Shown here in pieces: positions 8,705-16,784 of a stretch of DNA of 64,000 nt. The stretch comes from Polaribacter pacificus. GTDB lineage: Bacteria > Bacteroidota > Bacteroidia > Flavobacteriales > Flavobacteriaceae. The first letter of the stretch is position 1; every line of letters begins with the position of its first letter. The stretch lies in the NCBI RefSeq assembly GCF_038024035.1, contig NZ_CP150664.1, positions 620,001 through 684,000 on the forward strand, written 5' to 3'. The notes beneath the pieces were generated by a model. It saw only the letters and a list, made by a program, of their open reading frames with translations. It was not told the origin of the DNA and did no database searches. Both the position numbers and the translations under genes were made by a program.

Positions 8705-10314
8705 TTTTCTTGATAAAATTCAAGCAAAGACTTGTATGATTCATCCGATATTACTACGCTGAATTTGGCTCTAAGCTTTTCTATTAATTGCTTATCTAAG
8801 TGTTTTTGATAGTCGTTTAACACGGTGGTTTTATCCTCCGAGAGTTCTTTAAAGGTATATTTATTTTTATTAGTATCAAAAAAAGCTTTCAAACCCACTG
8901 AATCATTAGCTGCCTTACTCCAAACCTTAGTATTCATCAACTCAAAAAGTAAAATACCTTCTTTGTATTCTTCAAAGCTTTCTACAAATTTTTTATTTGT
9001 TTTAAAGAGTTGGTCTTTGTAATACTGTAGTATGCTCTCTTCAAAAAAAGCATCAAACAATTGAGCCAAGGGTGTCTGTCTTCGGCTATAGATATAATAC
9101 TTAAAATCTTCTTGATATATTTTCCTTTCATTAATCTCTATAAGCAAACCTTGCAGCGAATCATTAGGTATCGATCTTATACTGGTTTTGTTAAACACTA
9201 ATTTTGCCTTATCAAACACCTTAATTGAGTACTTCTTTTTTAAACGAGCTAAAAGGGCTTTATTGGATAATTTTGCTCTACCACTCGCATTTATTTTACG
9301 TTGCAAAATTGGTTTTGCCTCTTCAAAACTTTGAGGAGGGTATTTCTTTATCAGCTGAAGAATATGCCAACCATATCGAGTCTTAAAAGGTTTGCTAAAT
9401 TGAAGTTCACTAGGGATAGAAAAAGCTACTTCTTCTATTTCGGATATCATTTTTCCATATCCAAAACGCGGAAGCTTCCCTCCGCTTGTAGCAGAACCTG
9501 TATCGTTAGAAAACTCTTTAGCTAAATTTGTAAAATTAGCTCCATTAGAAAGTAAAGTGTATAGACTGTCTATTTTTTGTTTTCCTGAATTACTAGTATC
9601 TGAAATTAAAATTTGCGCAACTTCACGCTCACCTTTACTCATTTTAACATCTTCTACTTTTAGTATATGATATCCATAACCAGTTCTAAAAGGCATAGAA
9701 ACTTGTCCTTTGGTTAGTTGATAGGCAACCGTTTCAAAGGGATAAACCATTTTAAAAACCGTAAAATACCCCAGACTACCATTATTTTCTGCAACGGTAG
9801 GATCTTGAGAATAACCTTTTGCTACTGTAGCAAAATCAGCACCTTTTACAATTTCATTACGGGCTTTTAGAATTTCTTGATATGCAACAATAGTATCAGT
9901 TGGCGAAGCTGACGCTGGAACTTTAATTAAAATATGACTCGCTTTTATTAAGTACTTACTCCGCTGATAGGCTTCTTCCAAAAGTTTTTCACCAAATTCT
10001 TCATCCTTAGTAAATTGTTCAGCTAATTGATTTTGAAAACTCTTAAGTTCTCTGGTAATTGTTGGCAAAGTATCCAACTTTAACTGATAAGCTTCTTTCA
10101 CTTTTAGTTTAAAATTTACATACAAATCAAAATACTCTTTAAGCTCTTTTGTTGATTTCTTAGCGTCTGGGTTTGCATTTTTTTCATACACCTTTTTAAA
10201 GGAAGTTATGGAAACGGGAGTTCCATCTATCGAAAAAAGAAAATCATTGCTTTGCTGAGCAAACAAAGTTGCAGAGAGCAAAAGCAAGCAGCTAAAAAAG
10301 ATATTTTTTTTCAT
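8701..10314 (-). CDS. Periplasmic peptidyl-prolyl isomerase with tandem parvulin domains
   Basis: The start at 10314 gives a clean signal peptide (MKKNIFFSCLLLLSATLFAQ) and 537 residues; a longer frame to 10386 would run through the end of the DUF493 gene. Two parvulin (PpiC) domains are visible. The first runs from KASHILIKVPA through GSLGYFTVFKMVYPFE to GYGYHILKVED. The second runs from REVAQILISD through GGKLPRFGYGKM to RYGWHILQLIKKY. A helical tail follows. It is the first of three SurA/PpiC-type genes in a row and probably acts on outer-membrane or secreted proteins. Confidence 0.88.
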   Translation of the reverse strand: MKKNIFFSCLLLLSATLFAQQSNDFLFSIDGTPVSITSFKKVYEKNANPDAKKSTKELKEYFDLYVNFKLKVKEAYQLKLDTLPTITRELKSFQNQLAEQFTKDEEFGEKLLEEAYQRSKYLIKASHILIKVPASASPTDTIVAYQEILKARNEIVKGADFATVAKGYSQDPTVAENNGSLGYFTVFKMVYPFETVAYQLTKGQVSMPFRTGYGYHILKVEDVKMSKGEREVAQILISDTSNSGKQKIDSLYTLLSNGANFTNLAKEFSNDTGSATSGGKLPRFGYGKMISEIEEVAFSIPSELQFSKPFKTRYGWHILQLIKKYPPQSFEEAKPILQRKINASGRAKLSNKALLARLKKKYSIKVFDKAKLVFNKTSIRSIPNDSLQGLLIEINERKIYQEDFKYYIYSRRQTPLAQLFDAFFEESILQYYKDQLFKTNKKFVESFEEYKEGILLFELMNTKVWSKAANDSVGLKAFFDTNKNKYTFKELSEDKTTVLNDYQKHLDKQLIEKLRAKFSVVISDESYKSLLEFYQEK

Positions 10315-10336
10315 TTGTAAATAATTAGGCCTAAGT

Positions 10337-10618
10337 TTATAACGAAATAATTCCTTCAATCTTTTCTGCTTTTTTATAAAAAGCAATTACCTGGTCAGCA
10401 GATTCAACAACCAACTCTATAGAAACACTAACATATTTACCTGTTTTTGAAAATTTAGTATCGTAAGTAGCTGCTGTTGCTTTAAAAATTGCCTCCACCT
10501 CTTTTTCTTGATCTCCAGCTGTAGGTACAATAAATTTGTACAAATAATCTGCAGGAAAACTAGTTGTGTCTTCTAAACTGTCTTTTAGCTTGATGTAAAA
10601 ACTTTCTTTATCTGTCAT
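10337..10618 (-). CDS. DUF493 (YbeD-like) family protein
   Basis: The 93-residue protein matches DUF493/YbeD, a small ferredoxin-like ACT-type fold. It has the FPADYLYKFIVPT entry and the SKTGKYVSVSIELVVESADQV central strands ending in YKKAEKIEGIISL. The biochemical role is not established. It lies 22 bases before the first isomerase gene on the same strand and probably heads that transcript. Confidence 0.9.
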   Translation of the reverse strand: MTDKESFYIKLKDSLEDTTSFPADYLYKFIVPTAGDQEKEVEAIFKATAATYDTKFSKTGKYVSVSIELVVESADQVIAFYKKAEKIEGIISL

Positions 10619-10646
10619 GATTGTTTAATATCTTTATTTAGAACTG

Positions 10647-10654
10647 CAAAATTA
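10647..10654 (-). promoter_or_regulatory. Candidate -7 box for the DUF493-SurA-MoxR run
   Basis: On the minus strand the bases read TAATTTTG (TAnnTTTG), 28 bases before the DUF493 start. No -33 TTG is visible. It lies back to back with the box for the divergent ATPase gene. Confidence 0.4.
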
Positions 10655-10687
10655 CATTATATTATTATTTTTATAATTAGAATCCTT

Positions 10688-10695
10688 TATTTTTG
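10688..10695 (+). promoter_or_regulatory. -7 box four bases before the ATPase start (leaderless candidate)
   Basis: TATTTTTG matches TAnnTTTG and ends exactly four bases before the ATG at 10700. With the usual distance from this box to the transcription start, the mRNA would begin at or next to the A of ATG. Three other genes in the window show the same spacing. Confidence 0.45.
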
Positions 10696-10699
10696 CTAA

Positions 10700-11242
10700 A
10701 TGCAACAAAAAATCGTCCTTATAGGTGGTCCGGGTACCGGGAAATCGTCCGTATTAAATGAATTGATTGATCGCGGTCACTTCTGTATGCCTGAAATTTC
10801 AAGAGAAGTAATTTTAGAAGCTCAACAAAAAGGCATCGACCAATTGTTTTTATCAGACCCCTTACTCTTTAGCAATATGCTCTTAGAAGGCAGAGAAAAA
10901 CAATACCTAAAGGCCCATAAAGAAAAGAAACCCTTTGTTTTTTTTGATCGAGGCATCCCAGATGTTTTTGCGTATTTAAATTTTTTAGAATCAGATTACC
11001 CTGAACACTTTATCTCAAAAAGCAAAGAATACTTATACCATAAAGTGTTTATGTTGCCACCATGGCAAGAAATATATACATCTGACAATGAACGCTATGA
11101 AAGTTTTGAACAAGCCATTGCTATTCATGAGCACCTCACAAATGCCTATCAAGAAATTGGATACCAGATTATAACAGTCCCTTTTGGGAGCGTTAAAGAT
11201 CGTGCTAACTATATTTTAAACTCGCTTCAAAGCGAATTATGA
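10700..11242 (+). CDS. AAA_28-type P-loop ATPase/kinase-like protein
   Basis: The 180-residue protein starts with a P-loop (LIGGPGTGKSSVLNEL). It continues with the AAA_28 features MPEISREVILEAQQ and VFFDRGIPDVFAYLNF, a fold shared with NadR-type kinases and thymidylate-kinase-like proteins. The substrate is unknown. Its stop overlaps the recQ start by 4 bases, so the two are cotranscribed and translationally coupled. A role in nucleotide or cofactor phosphorylation is possible but not shown. Confidence 0.8.
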   Translation: MQQKIVLIGGPGTGKSSVLNELIDRGHFCMPEISREVILEAQQKGIDQLFLSDPLLFSNMLLEGREKQYLKAHKEKKPFVFFDRGIPDVFAYLNFLESDYPEHFISKSKEYLYHKVFMLPPWQEIYTSDNERYESFEQAIAIHEHLTNAYQEIGYQIITVPFGSVKDRANYILNSLQSEL

Positions 11243-13125
11243 ACACTCCATTAGAAATATTACAAACCTATTGGCAGCATCCTTCTTTTAGAGAACCGCA
11301 AGAAGAAATTATAGATGCCTTACTTGCAAAAAAGAATGTCATTGCTCTTTTGCCAACAGGAGGTGGTAAATCTATTTGTTTTCAAATACCCGCATTGATT
11401 CTTGATGGAATCTGCCTCGTGATATCTCCGTTAATCGCTTTAATGCAAGATCAAATACAACAGTTAGCAGAAAAAAACATCAAAGCAGCTAGCATTCCAT
11501 CAGGTATGTCAGAGGATGATATGATTACCTTTTTTGACAACCTTCGGTTTGGGAATTACAAGTTTTTATACCTGTCTCCAGAGCGGTTGCAATCTTCATT
11601 TATCCAACAAAAAATTAAACAGTTAAGCATTTCGTTAATTGCTATCGATGAAGCACATTGTATTTCTGAGTGGGGACATGATTTTAGACCCTCTTATCGA
11701 CTTACAAAGGTTTTAAAGACACTGCAACCCAATGCAAATTGGATTGCTTTGACCGCTTCTGCCAATAAAAAGATTATTGAAGACATAGAAAGCAATTTAG
11801 AGCTTGACAAGGTGCAACTTTTTAAAAAATCCTTTTATAGGAAAAATCTCGCCTATCAATTTTTTGATACCGAAGATAAATTAGGGAAACTACTTCAGAT
11901 TTTTACCAAAACCAAAGCTCCAGCTATTGTCTATGTAAAAAGCAGAAACAAAACCAAGGAAATTGCTGCCTTTTTAGAAGCCAATGGTTTTTTAGCAAAC
12001 CACTACCATGGTGGTATGACTTCTAGTGAAAAACAGGTAGCTTTTAACGATTGGATGGACGAAAAAAAACCGATCATGGTTGCCACCAATGCTTTTGGTA
12101 TGGGGATCGATAAAAGCAATGTAAAAGTGGTCATCCATCTTGATATCCCTAGTACTATAGAAAACTATGTTCAAGAAGCAGGAAGAGCCGGAAGATCTGG
12201 TGCTAAAGCATTTTCTGTGGTACTTTACAACGCAAATGATATTCGAGTAGCAAAAGAGCAACTCTCTTTGCAAATACCGAGTCTGTCTGAAGTAAAAAAC
12301 TACTATAAAAAATTATGTGTGTTTTTTCAAATTGCACAGGGAGAACTCCCTGAAACTACTTTTGATTTTAACATCAATGCTTTTGCAGATCGATATCAAA
12401 TGAGACCGATTGCATTAAACACCATACTTCAGCTTTTAGTAAACAACGGTCTTATTCATATTTCTGATCATCATCAAAAGTATTCAACCCTTGAAATTAT
12501 TGCATCAAAAAATACCATCCTAAAAAGCAGCTCTTTGAAAAATAGTAAAGGAGCTCTCTTAAAAAACATTTTAAGAAGTTACGGAGGATTGTTTGAGCAG
12601 GCTAGTAAAATAAATGAATATTGGTTGGCAAAAAAGACCAAGCTTCCTGTTCAGGTTGTTTATGAGCTCTTAACGCAAATGCACGATGAAGAACTTATCT
12701 CTTATCAAAAAGCCAGTGCTGTAGCTAAACTTACCTTTTTAACCCCAAGAGAAGATGATAAGTCTATCAATCGTATCGGTAAAAACATTGAATCGTATTT
12801 GGAGCAAAAGAAACGTAAATTGGCTGAGATGTTAAATTTTATAAATACAGATGACGTCTGTAGAAGCGTACAAATCCTTCGCTATTTTGGAGAAACCAAA
12901 AGCAAGCCTTGTGGTATCTGTGATGTCTGTCTCAGAAGTAAAAATAACAGCATTGCAAGCCCTGAAGAAATCCTAGAGTTATTAAAAACTCATGGACCTT
13001 TAGATTCAAAACAAATCTATTTGCATTTAGAGCAGCCCGAAAAGGTAGTTTTAGTAAATTTGCGTCATCTTTTAGCCGAAGAATTAATCGCAGTTAATGC
13101 AACCAATCAATACTATAGTACATAA
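11239..13125 (+). CDS. recQ: ATP-dependent DNA helicase RecQ
   Basis: RecQ unwinds DNA 3' to 5' in recombinational repair. The 628-residue protein has PTGGGKS (39-45), DEAH (137-140) followed by the RecQ-specific aromatic-rich loop CISEWGHDFRPSYR, motif V/VI VQEAGRAGRSG, and the zinc site Cys residues in the CRSVQILRYFGE...CGICDVC region. The winged-helix part follows, but a full C-terminal HRDC domain is not evident; it is shorter than many RecQ proteins for that reason. It sits 4 bases into the upstream ATPase and ends directly before fmt. Confidence 0.93.
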   Translation: MNTPLEILQTYWQHPSFREPQEEIIDALLAKKNVIALLPTGGGKSICFQIPALILDGICLVISPLIALMQDQIQQLAEKNIKAASIPSGMSEDDMITFFDNLRFGNYKFLYLSPERLQSSFIQQKIKQLSISLIAIDEAHCISEWGHDFRPSYRLTKVLKTLQPNANWIALTASANKKIIEDIESNLELDKVQLFKKSFYRKNLAYQFFDTEDKLGKLLQIFTKTKAPAIVYVKSRNKTKEIAAFLEANGFLANHYHGGMTSSEKQVAFNDWMDEKKPIMVATNAFGMGIDKSNVKVVIHLDIPSTIENYVQEAGRAGRSGAKAFSVVLYNANDIRVAKEQLSLQIPSLSEVKNYYKKLCVFFQIAQGELPETTFDFNINAFADRYQMRPIALNTILQLLVNNGLIHISDHHQKYSTLEIIASKNTILKSSSLKNSKGALLKNILRSYGGLFEQASKINEYWLAKKTKLPVQVVYELLTQMHDEELISYQKASAVAKLTFLTPREDDKSINRIGKNIESYLEQKKRKLAEMLNFINTDDVCRSVQILRYFGETKSKPCGICDVCLRSKNNSIASPEEILELLKTHGPLDSKQIYLHLEQPEKVVLVNLRHLLAEELIAVNATNQYYST

Positions 13126-14070
13126 ATGAGAAATTTACGCATTGTTTTTATGGGCACACCTGATTTTGCTGTTGCAATATTAGAACAGCTAATCAAACAC
13201 CAATACACAATTGCTGGAGTGATAACTGCACCAGATAAACCAGCTGGAAGAGGTAGAAAACTCAATCAATCTGCCGTAAAAACGTATGCATTGAGCCAAG
13301 GTCTTCAGGTATTACAACCTACCAACTTAAAAAGTGAAGAATTTCTTGACCAATTAACAAGCTTAAATGCCAACCTACAAATCGTAGTTGCCTTTAGAAT
13401 GTTACCCAAAGCTGTTTGGAGCCTACCAGAATACGGAACCTTTAATTTACACGCTTCTTTATTACCTGCCTACAGAGGGGCTGCCCCTATTCATTGGGCT
13501 ATCATCAATGGTGAAAAAACTACGGGTGTAACGACCTTTTTTATCGATGAAAAAATTGATACAGGGGCTATCATACTTCAAAAAGAATGTAACATTAAAG
13601 ATGATGAAACCGTTGGGCAATTACACGATCGATTAATGCACTTAGGTGCAGATTTGGTTGTTGAGACTGTTTCTTTAATAGAAAAAGGGCCAGTACAAAC
13701 CCAAGAACAGCCCAAACAAGAAGAAAAAACTGCTTATAAATTGTTTCCAGAAAACTGCAAAGTTGATTGGACAGCTCCTTTAGATAGCATCTACAATAAA
13801 ATTAGAGGTCTTAATCCTTTTCCGTCTGCTTGGTCAATCTTAGACAATGGTACAGAAAAAATCAATGTAAAATTGTACAAAGTTTCTAAACGCTACGAAA
13901 ACCACCAAGATCCTATCGGAAGCATTCAAAGTACTAAAAAAGAACTGTTGGTTGCTGTTAAAGATGGCTACCTTATTATACATGATTTAAAACTCTCTGG
14001 AAAAAAACATATGGATGTTCAAAGCCTGTTAAATGGTTTTGATTTATCCAAGCAAGCTAAAATGGTCTAA
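13126..14070 (+). CDS. fmt: Methionyl-tRNA formyltransferase
   Basis: Fmt transfers a formyl group from 10-formyltetrahydrofolate to initiator Met-tRNA. The 314-residue protein has the N-terminal FMGTPDFAV, the folate-binding core with HASLLPAYRGAAPIHWAI and TGVTTFF (catalytic Asn/His/Asp region), and the C-terminal tRNA-binding domain with RGLNPFPSAW. Its length is normal. It starts immediately after the recQ stop. No deformylase gene is adjacent. Confidence 0.95.
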   Translation: MRNLRIVFMGTPDFAVAILEQLIKHQYTIAGVITAPDKPAGRGRKLNQSAVKTYALSQGLQVLQPTNLKSEEFLDQLTSLNANLQIVVAFRMLPKAVWSLPEYGTFNLHASLLPAYRGAAPIHWAIINGEKTTGVTTFFIDEKIDTGAIILQKECNIKDDETVGQLHDRLMHLGADLVVETVSLIEKGPVQTQEQPKQEEKTAYKLFPENCKVDWTAPLDSIYNKIRGLNPFPSAWSILDNGTEKINVKLYKVSKRYENHQDPIGSIQSTKKELLVAVKDGYLIIHDLKLSGKKHMDVQSLLNGFDLSKQAKMV

Positions 14071-14175
14071 AGCCCTTTGTTGGTAGGGATTTATCATTTT
14101 CGCCTATTTTAACCGCAGGTTATTAACAATTCTAAGTCTTTTATTAACAAAAACATGCTTTTTTTACTGGTTTTC

Positions 14176-14205
14176 TTGCACGAGCCCTTATTCCTGCTAT
14201 ATTTG
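14176..14205 (+). promoter_or_regulatory. Complete Bacteroidota promoter for HU
   Basis: TTG at 14176-14178 is followed after 19 bases by TATATTTG at 14198-14205. This is the textbook -33/-7 spacing for Bacteroidota primary sigma factor. The ATG at 14260 follows about 50 bases later, so the mRNA has a real AT-rich leader. HU is normally among the strongest genes, which fits the perfect promoter. Confidence 0.75.
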
Positions 14206-14259
14206 TTAAGCTTAGTTAAGCAAAAAATTTAGATCAATTAATTTTAAAAATTACACATT

Positions 14260-14532
14260 ATGAACAAATCAGATTTAATCGATGCAATGGCTGCAGACGC
14301 AGGAATTTCAAAAGCTGCTGCAAAGGCTGCTTTAGATTCTTTAACTTCTAACGTTACTAGTTCTCTAAAAAAAGGTAACAAAGTTGCTTTAGTTGGATGG
14401 GGAACTTGGTCAGTATCTAATAGAGCTGCTAGAACAGGAAGAAACCCACAAACAGGAAAAACTATCCAAATTGCAGCTAAAAACGTTGTAAAGTTTAAAG
14501 CTGGAGCTGGATTAAGTGATTCAGTAAACTAG
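14260..14532 (+). CDS. HU family DNA-binding protein
   Basis: HU is a dimeric histone-like protein that bends and packs DNA. The 90-residue protein starts [25 protein letters not shown] and holds the DNA-binding arm [23 protein letters not shown], both diagnostic for the family. It has a perfect upstream promoter and its own hairpin terminator, so it is transcribed alone. Confidence 0.96.
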   Translation: MNKSDLIDAMAADAGISKAAAKAALDSLTSNVTSSLKKGNKVALVGWGTWSVSNRAARTGRNPQTGKTIQIAAKNVVKFKAGAGLSDSVN

Positions 14533-14556
14533 TCATACAACTTTTTGTATATAAAA

Positions 14557-14588
14557 ACTCTCTTAGTTTACTAAGGGAGTTTTTTTTT
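14557..14588 (+). terminator. Rho-independent terminator of HU
   Basis: A 10-bp stem (ACTCTCTTAG / CTAAGGGAGT, one G-U pair) with a TTTA loop is followed by eight or more T. It lies 25 bases after the HU stop. Confidence 0.85.
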
Positions 14589-14630
14589 GATAAAATCTTC
14601 TTACCTTTAAAAGATAGGAAATCAATATAT

Positions 14631-15188
14631 ATGAATATTTTACAACCTCAAAAAGGAAAGTTACTAATTGCAGAACCCGCTATCTTAAATGATGACTCTT
14701 TTAATAGGTCTATCATTTTATTAACAGAGCACACTTCAACAAACGCAATTGGCTTTATTATAAACAAACCTCTAGGCTATACAGTAAATGATCTAATCCC
14801 AGAAATAGACAATGACTTTACTATATACCAAGGAGGACCTGTAGAGCAGGATAACTTGTATTTTGTACACAATGTGCCTGATAAAATTCCGAACAGCATA
14901 GAGGTGTCTAACGGTGTGTACTGGGGAGGTAACTTTGATAGTTTAAAACAACTATTAGATACTAAAGAAATACAAGCAGATGAAATTCGCTTTTTTTTAG
15001 GCTACACAGGATGGTCTAGCGATCAACTTAAAGATGAGATCGCAACAAATTCTTGGTTTATTTCAGAAAACTCGTATTCAAACATTTTTACTGTAGATGA
15101 AAAAAAGGCCTGGAAAAATAAATTATTAGAGCGTGGAGGCGATTACGCTATCTGGGCAAACGCACCAGAAAACATTCAACTTAACTAG
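14631..15188 (+). CDS. YqgE/AlgH family protein (DUF179)
   Basis: The 185-residue protein has the family landmarks: GKLLIAEPAILNDDSFNRSIILLTEH, GFIINKPL, YQGGPVEQDNLYFVH and FLGYTGWSSDQLKDEI. The function of the family is unsettled. It is cytoplasmic, with no signal or membrane segment. The stop overlaps the convergent aminotransferase gene by 8 bases. Confidence 0.92.
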   Translation: MNILQPQKGKLLIAEPAILNDDSFNRSIILLTEHTSTNAIGFIINKPLGYTVNDLIPEIDNDFTIYQGGPVEQDNLYFVHNVPDKIPNSIEVSNGVYWGGNFDSLKQLLDTKEIQADEIRFFLGYTGWSSDQLKDEIATNSWFISENSYSNIFTVDEKKAWKNKLLERGGDYAIWANAPENIQLN

Positions 15189-16020
15189 CAGAAGCTGCAA
15201 CCATCTCTAAGGCATAACTCGCAGCAATTTTTTTAGAAATTACAGTATCAAATGTCTTTTTTCTATACTGAGTAACTGGCTGAACACCTATAATGGTATT
15301 TGCAATAAAAACTTCATCTGCTTTTTGCAATTCAAAAGGAGATATTACTGTTTCTTCTAAGGTATAGTTTGGATTTCTAGTAAGTATCTCTATAATTTTC
15401 TTTCTGGCGATTCCTTTTATACAACCCTCTGTTAATGCTGGAGTTTTAATTTGAGTCCCCTTCACAATAAAAATAGCTGCATTTGTAGCCTCAACGATAC
15501 TTTTTCGCTCATTTATTAATACGCAATTATCTAAATTGTTTTCTTGCATATAAACGCTTGCTAGCGTGTTAAGCATGCGATTGGTTGTTTTTACAGTCGA
15601 TAAAAGCCCAGAATAATTGTAAAAATCTTTAAACAGGTCAATGGTATAAACCTCTTTTGTTTTGTAGGTGTTCTCACCTGCTTCTACTAGATAATCAACT
15701 GCATTCGTTTTTGGGGTATAAAGCCCTCCATCTTTTCTAAAAACTGTTAGTCGAACGCGAGCATTATTAAACGCCGGATTGCTCTTAAGAGTTTTTAAAA
15801 TTTCTTCTTCTAAGAACTCTAAAGTAAAACTCATCGGAATTTCCATACGAAGCATTCTCATAGAAGCCATTAACCTAAAATAATGGTCTTCCCAAAAAAC
15901 AATACGTCCGTTTTTAACTGCAATGGTTTCAAAAATTCCATCGCCGTATTTAAAAGCTCTATTAGCGGTTGTTATTTGAAAAGTGTCTTCTTGAAATAAG
16001 GTACCGTTGAAATTTAACAT
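15181..16020 (-). CDS. Class IV aminotransferase (PabC/branched-chain type)
   Basis: This PLP fold-type IV enzyme (279 residues) begins LNFNGTLFQEDTFQITTANRAFKYGDGIFETI, where FKYGDGIFET is the family signature. The catalytic Lys is in LAKR/TTNRMLNT-type context around VKTTNRMLNTLASVYMQ, and NAAIFIVKG and EGCIKGIARKKI close the active site. The substrate could be 4-amino-4-deoxychorismate (folate) or branched-chain or D-amino acids; residues that would decide this are not clear by eye. Confidence 0.85.
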   Translation of the reverse strand: MLNFNGTLFQEDTFQITTANRAFKYGDGIFETIAVKNGRIVFWEDHYFRLMASMRMLRMEIPMSFTLEFLEEEILKTLKSNPAFNNARVRLTVFRKDGGLYTPKTNAVDYLVEAGENTYKTKEVYTIDLFKDFYNYSGLLSTVKTTNRMLNTLASVYMQENNLDNCVLINERKSIVEATNAAIFIVKGTQIKTPALTEGCIKGIARKKIIEILTRNPNYTLEETVISPFELQKADEVFIANTIIGVQPVTQYRKKTFDTVISKKIAASYALEMVAASAS

Positions 16021-16039
16021 GGGTCTATTTTTAGCCTTG

Positions 16040-16047
16040 CAAAATTA
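16040..16047 (-). promoter_or_regulatory. Candidate -7 box for the class IV aminotransferase
   Basis: Minus-strand TAATTTTG matches TAnnTTTG, 19 bases before the start at 16020. A TTG lies upstream, but at only about 13 bases, shorter than usual. Confidence 0.35.
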
Positions 16048-16091
16048 AAAGAAAAGTAGACAAATATCGAATTTCTTAGACTTTATATCTC

Positions 16092-16122
16092 AAAAAAAAA
16101 TCCTTACATAAAAGCAAGGATT
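16092..16122 (-). terminator. Rho-independent terminator of the START-like gene
   Basis: On the minus strand AATCCTTGC and GTAAGGATT pair (one G-T) around a TTTTAT loop, followed by nine T. It lies 26 bases after the START-like gene stop and upstream of the aminotransferase promoter. Confidence 0.75.
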
Positions 16123-16147
16123 ATATAAAATTATGCTTGGCTGATTA

Positions 16148-16531
16148 TTATGCGCCAATGGTGTGTTTTAATTGTTCTATTTGATTTTCCCAAAGCCTTT
16201 TAGATTCTTCTGCATCCTCTTCATCATCTGCAAAATCAGTAACCATTAAAGAAACGTCTTTGGTTAAGGCATCTACTTGAATTTTAAATTCAAAATAAGT
16301 TTCATCGCCTTCGCTTTCTACCCATTTGTATTTAATTCTATCTTCATTTCTATTGGCCAAAATCAATGCCTCTTCTTCTGAATCATCCCAAATGAAAGTG
16401 ATTTTTTTTCCTCGAGAATTAACTTTGTCAGCAAACCACTCTTCTAAACCTGATGGAGTTGCAAAATACGTATATAACATACTTGGTGAAGCATGAATTG
16501 GAAACTCTAATTCGATTTTAATTTTACTCAT
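16148..16531 (-). CDS. START-like (AHSA1-type) domain protein
   Basis: The 127-residue protein starts KIKIELEFPIHASPSMLYTYFATPSGLEEWFADKV, the helix-grip entry of START/Bet v1-like AHSA1 proteins. It has a very acidic stretch (DFADDEEDAEESKRLWENQ) before the C-terminal helix. Proteins of this group are common in Bacteroidota, where no ligand is known. It has its own terminator and is separated from the aminotransferase, so it is likely transcribed alone. Confidence 0.85.
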   Translation of the reverse strand: MSKIKIELEFPIHASPSMLYTYFATPSGLEEWFADKVNSRGKKITFIWDDSEEEALILANRNEDRIKYKWVESEGDETYFEFKIQVDALTKDVSLMVTDFADDEEDAEESKRLWENQIEQLKHTIGA

Positions 16532-16594
16532 TTTTTTCTACTTAGTCAGCCAATATAGGTAAATATTCTTTTTTAAAAAAATTAAATTCTTAGC

Positions 16595-16624
16595 TTGTAA
16601 AAAAACAAAAAAATACTATATTTG
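16595..16624 (+). promoter_or_regulatory. Complete Bacteroidota promoter for tRNA-Met
   Basis: TTG (16595-16597), a 19-base spacer and TATATTTG (16617-16624) make a perfect -33/-7 promoter. The mature tRNA begins 15 bases after the box. Confidence 0.75.
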
Positions 16625-16639
16625 CAGCCGCATAATCAA

Positions 16640-16713
16640 GGCGAGGTAGCTCAGTTGGTTAGAGCGCAGGATTCATAACCCTGAGGTCACGGGTTCAAAT
16701 CCCGTCTTCGCTA
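16640..16713 (+). tRNA. tRNA-Met (anticodon CAT)
   Basis: The 74-base cloverleaf has the acceptor GGCGAGG/CTTCGCT (two G-U pairs), T8-A9, D-arm GCTC...GAGC, anticodon loop TTCATAA, and T-arm ACGGG-TTCAAAT-CCCGT with discriminator A. CCA is not encoded. The acceptor's G1-U72 pair and the D-loop with GG do not show the initiator hallmark of three G-C pairs under the anticodon, so elongator Met is likely. An Ile-CAT (lysidine) identity cannot be fully excluded by eye. Confidence 0.9.
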
Positions 16714-16728
16714 CAAGCAATAAAAAAA

Positions 16729-16756
16729 CCGAGAATTTAAATTCTCGGTTTTTTGT
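16729..16756. terminator. Bidirectional hairpin terminator
   Basis: CCGAGAATTT and AAATTCTCGG form a perfect 10-bp palindrome flanked by A-tract on the left and T-tract on the right. It can stop the tRNA transcript (+) and the capnine-type acyltransferase transcript (-), which ends at 16785. Confidence 0.85.
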
Positions 16757-16784
16757 GTTTTATAGTGTTTTGTTTTCCAGCGAT

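Noticed and set aside
11992..12273. 93-codon open frame on the minus strand within recQ
   Set aside because: It lies wholly inside the intact recQ gene, has no family features and unlikely composition (many Ser, Cys, His); it is an antisense shadow.
16640..16713. Reading the CAT tRNA as initiator Met
   Set aside because: The three G-C pairs under the anticodon loop that mark initiator tRNAs are not present.
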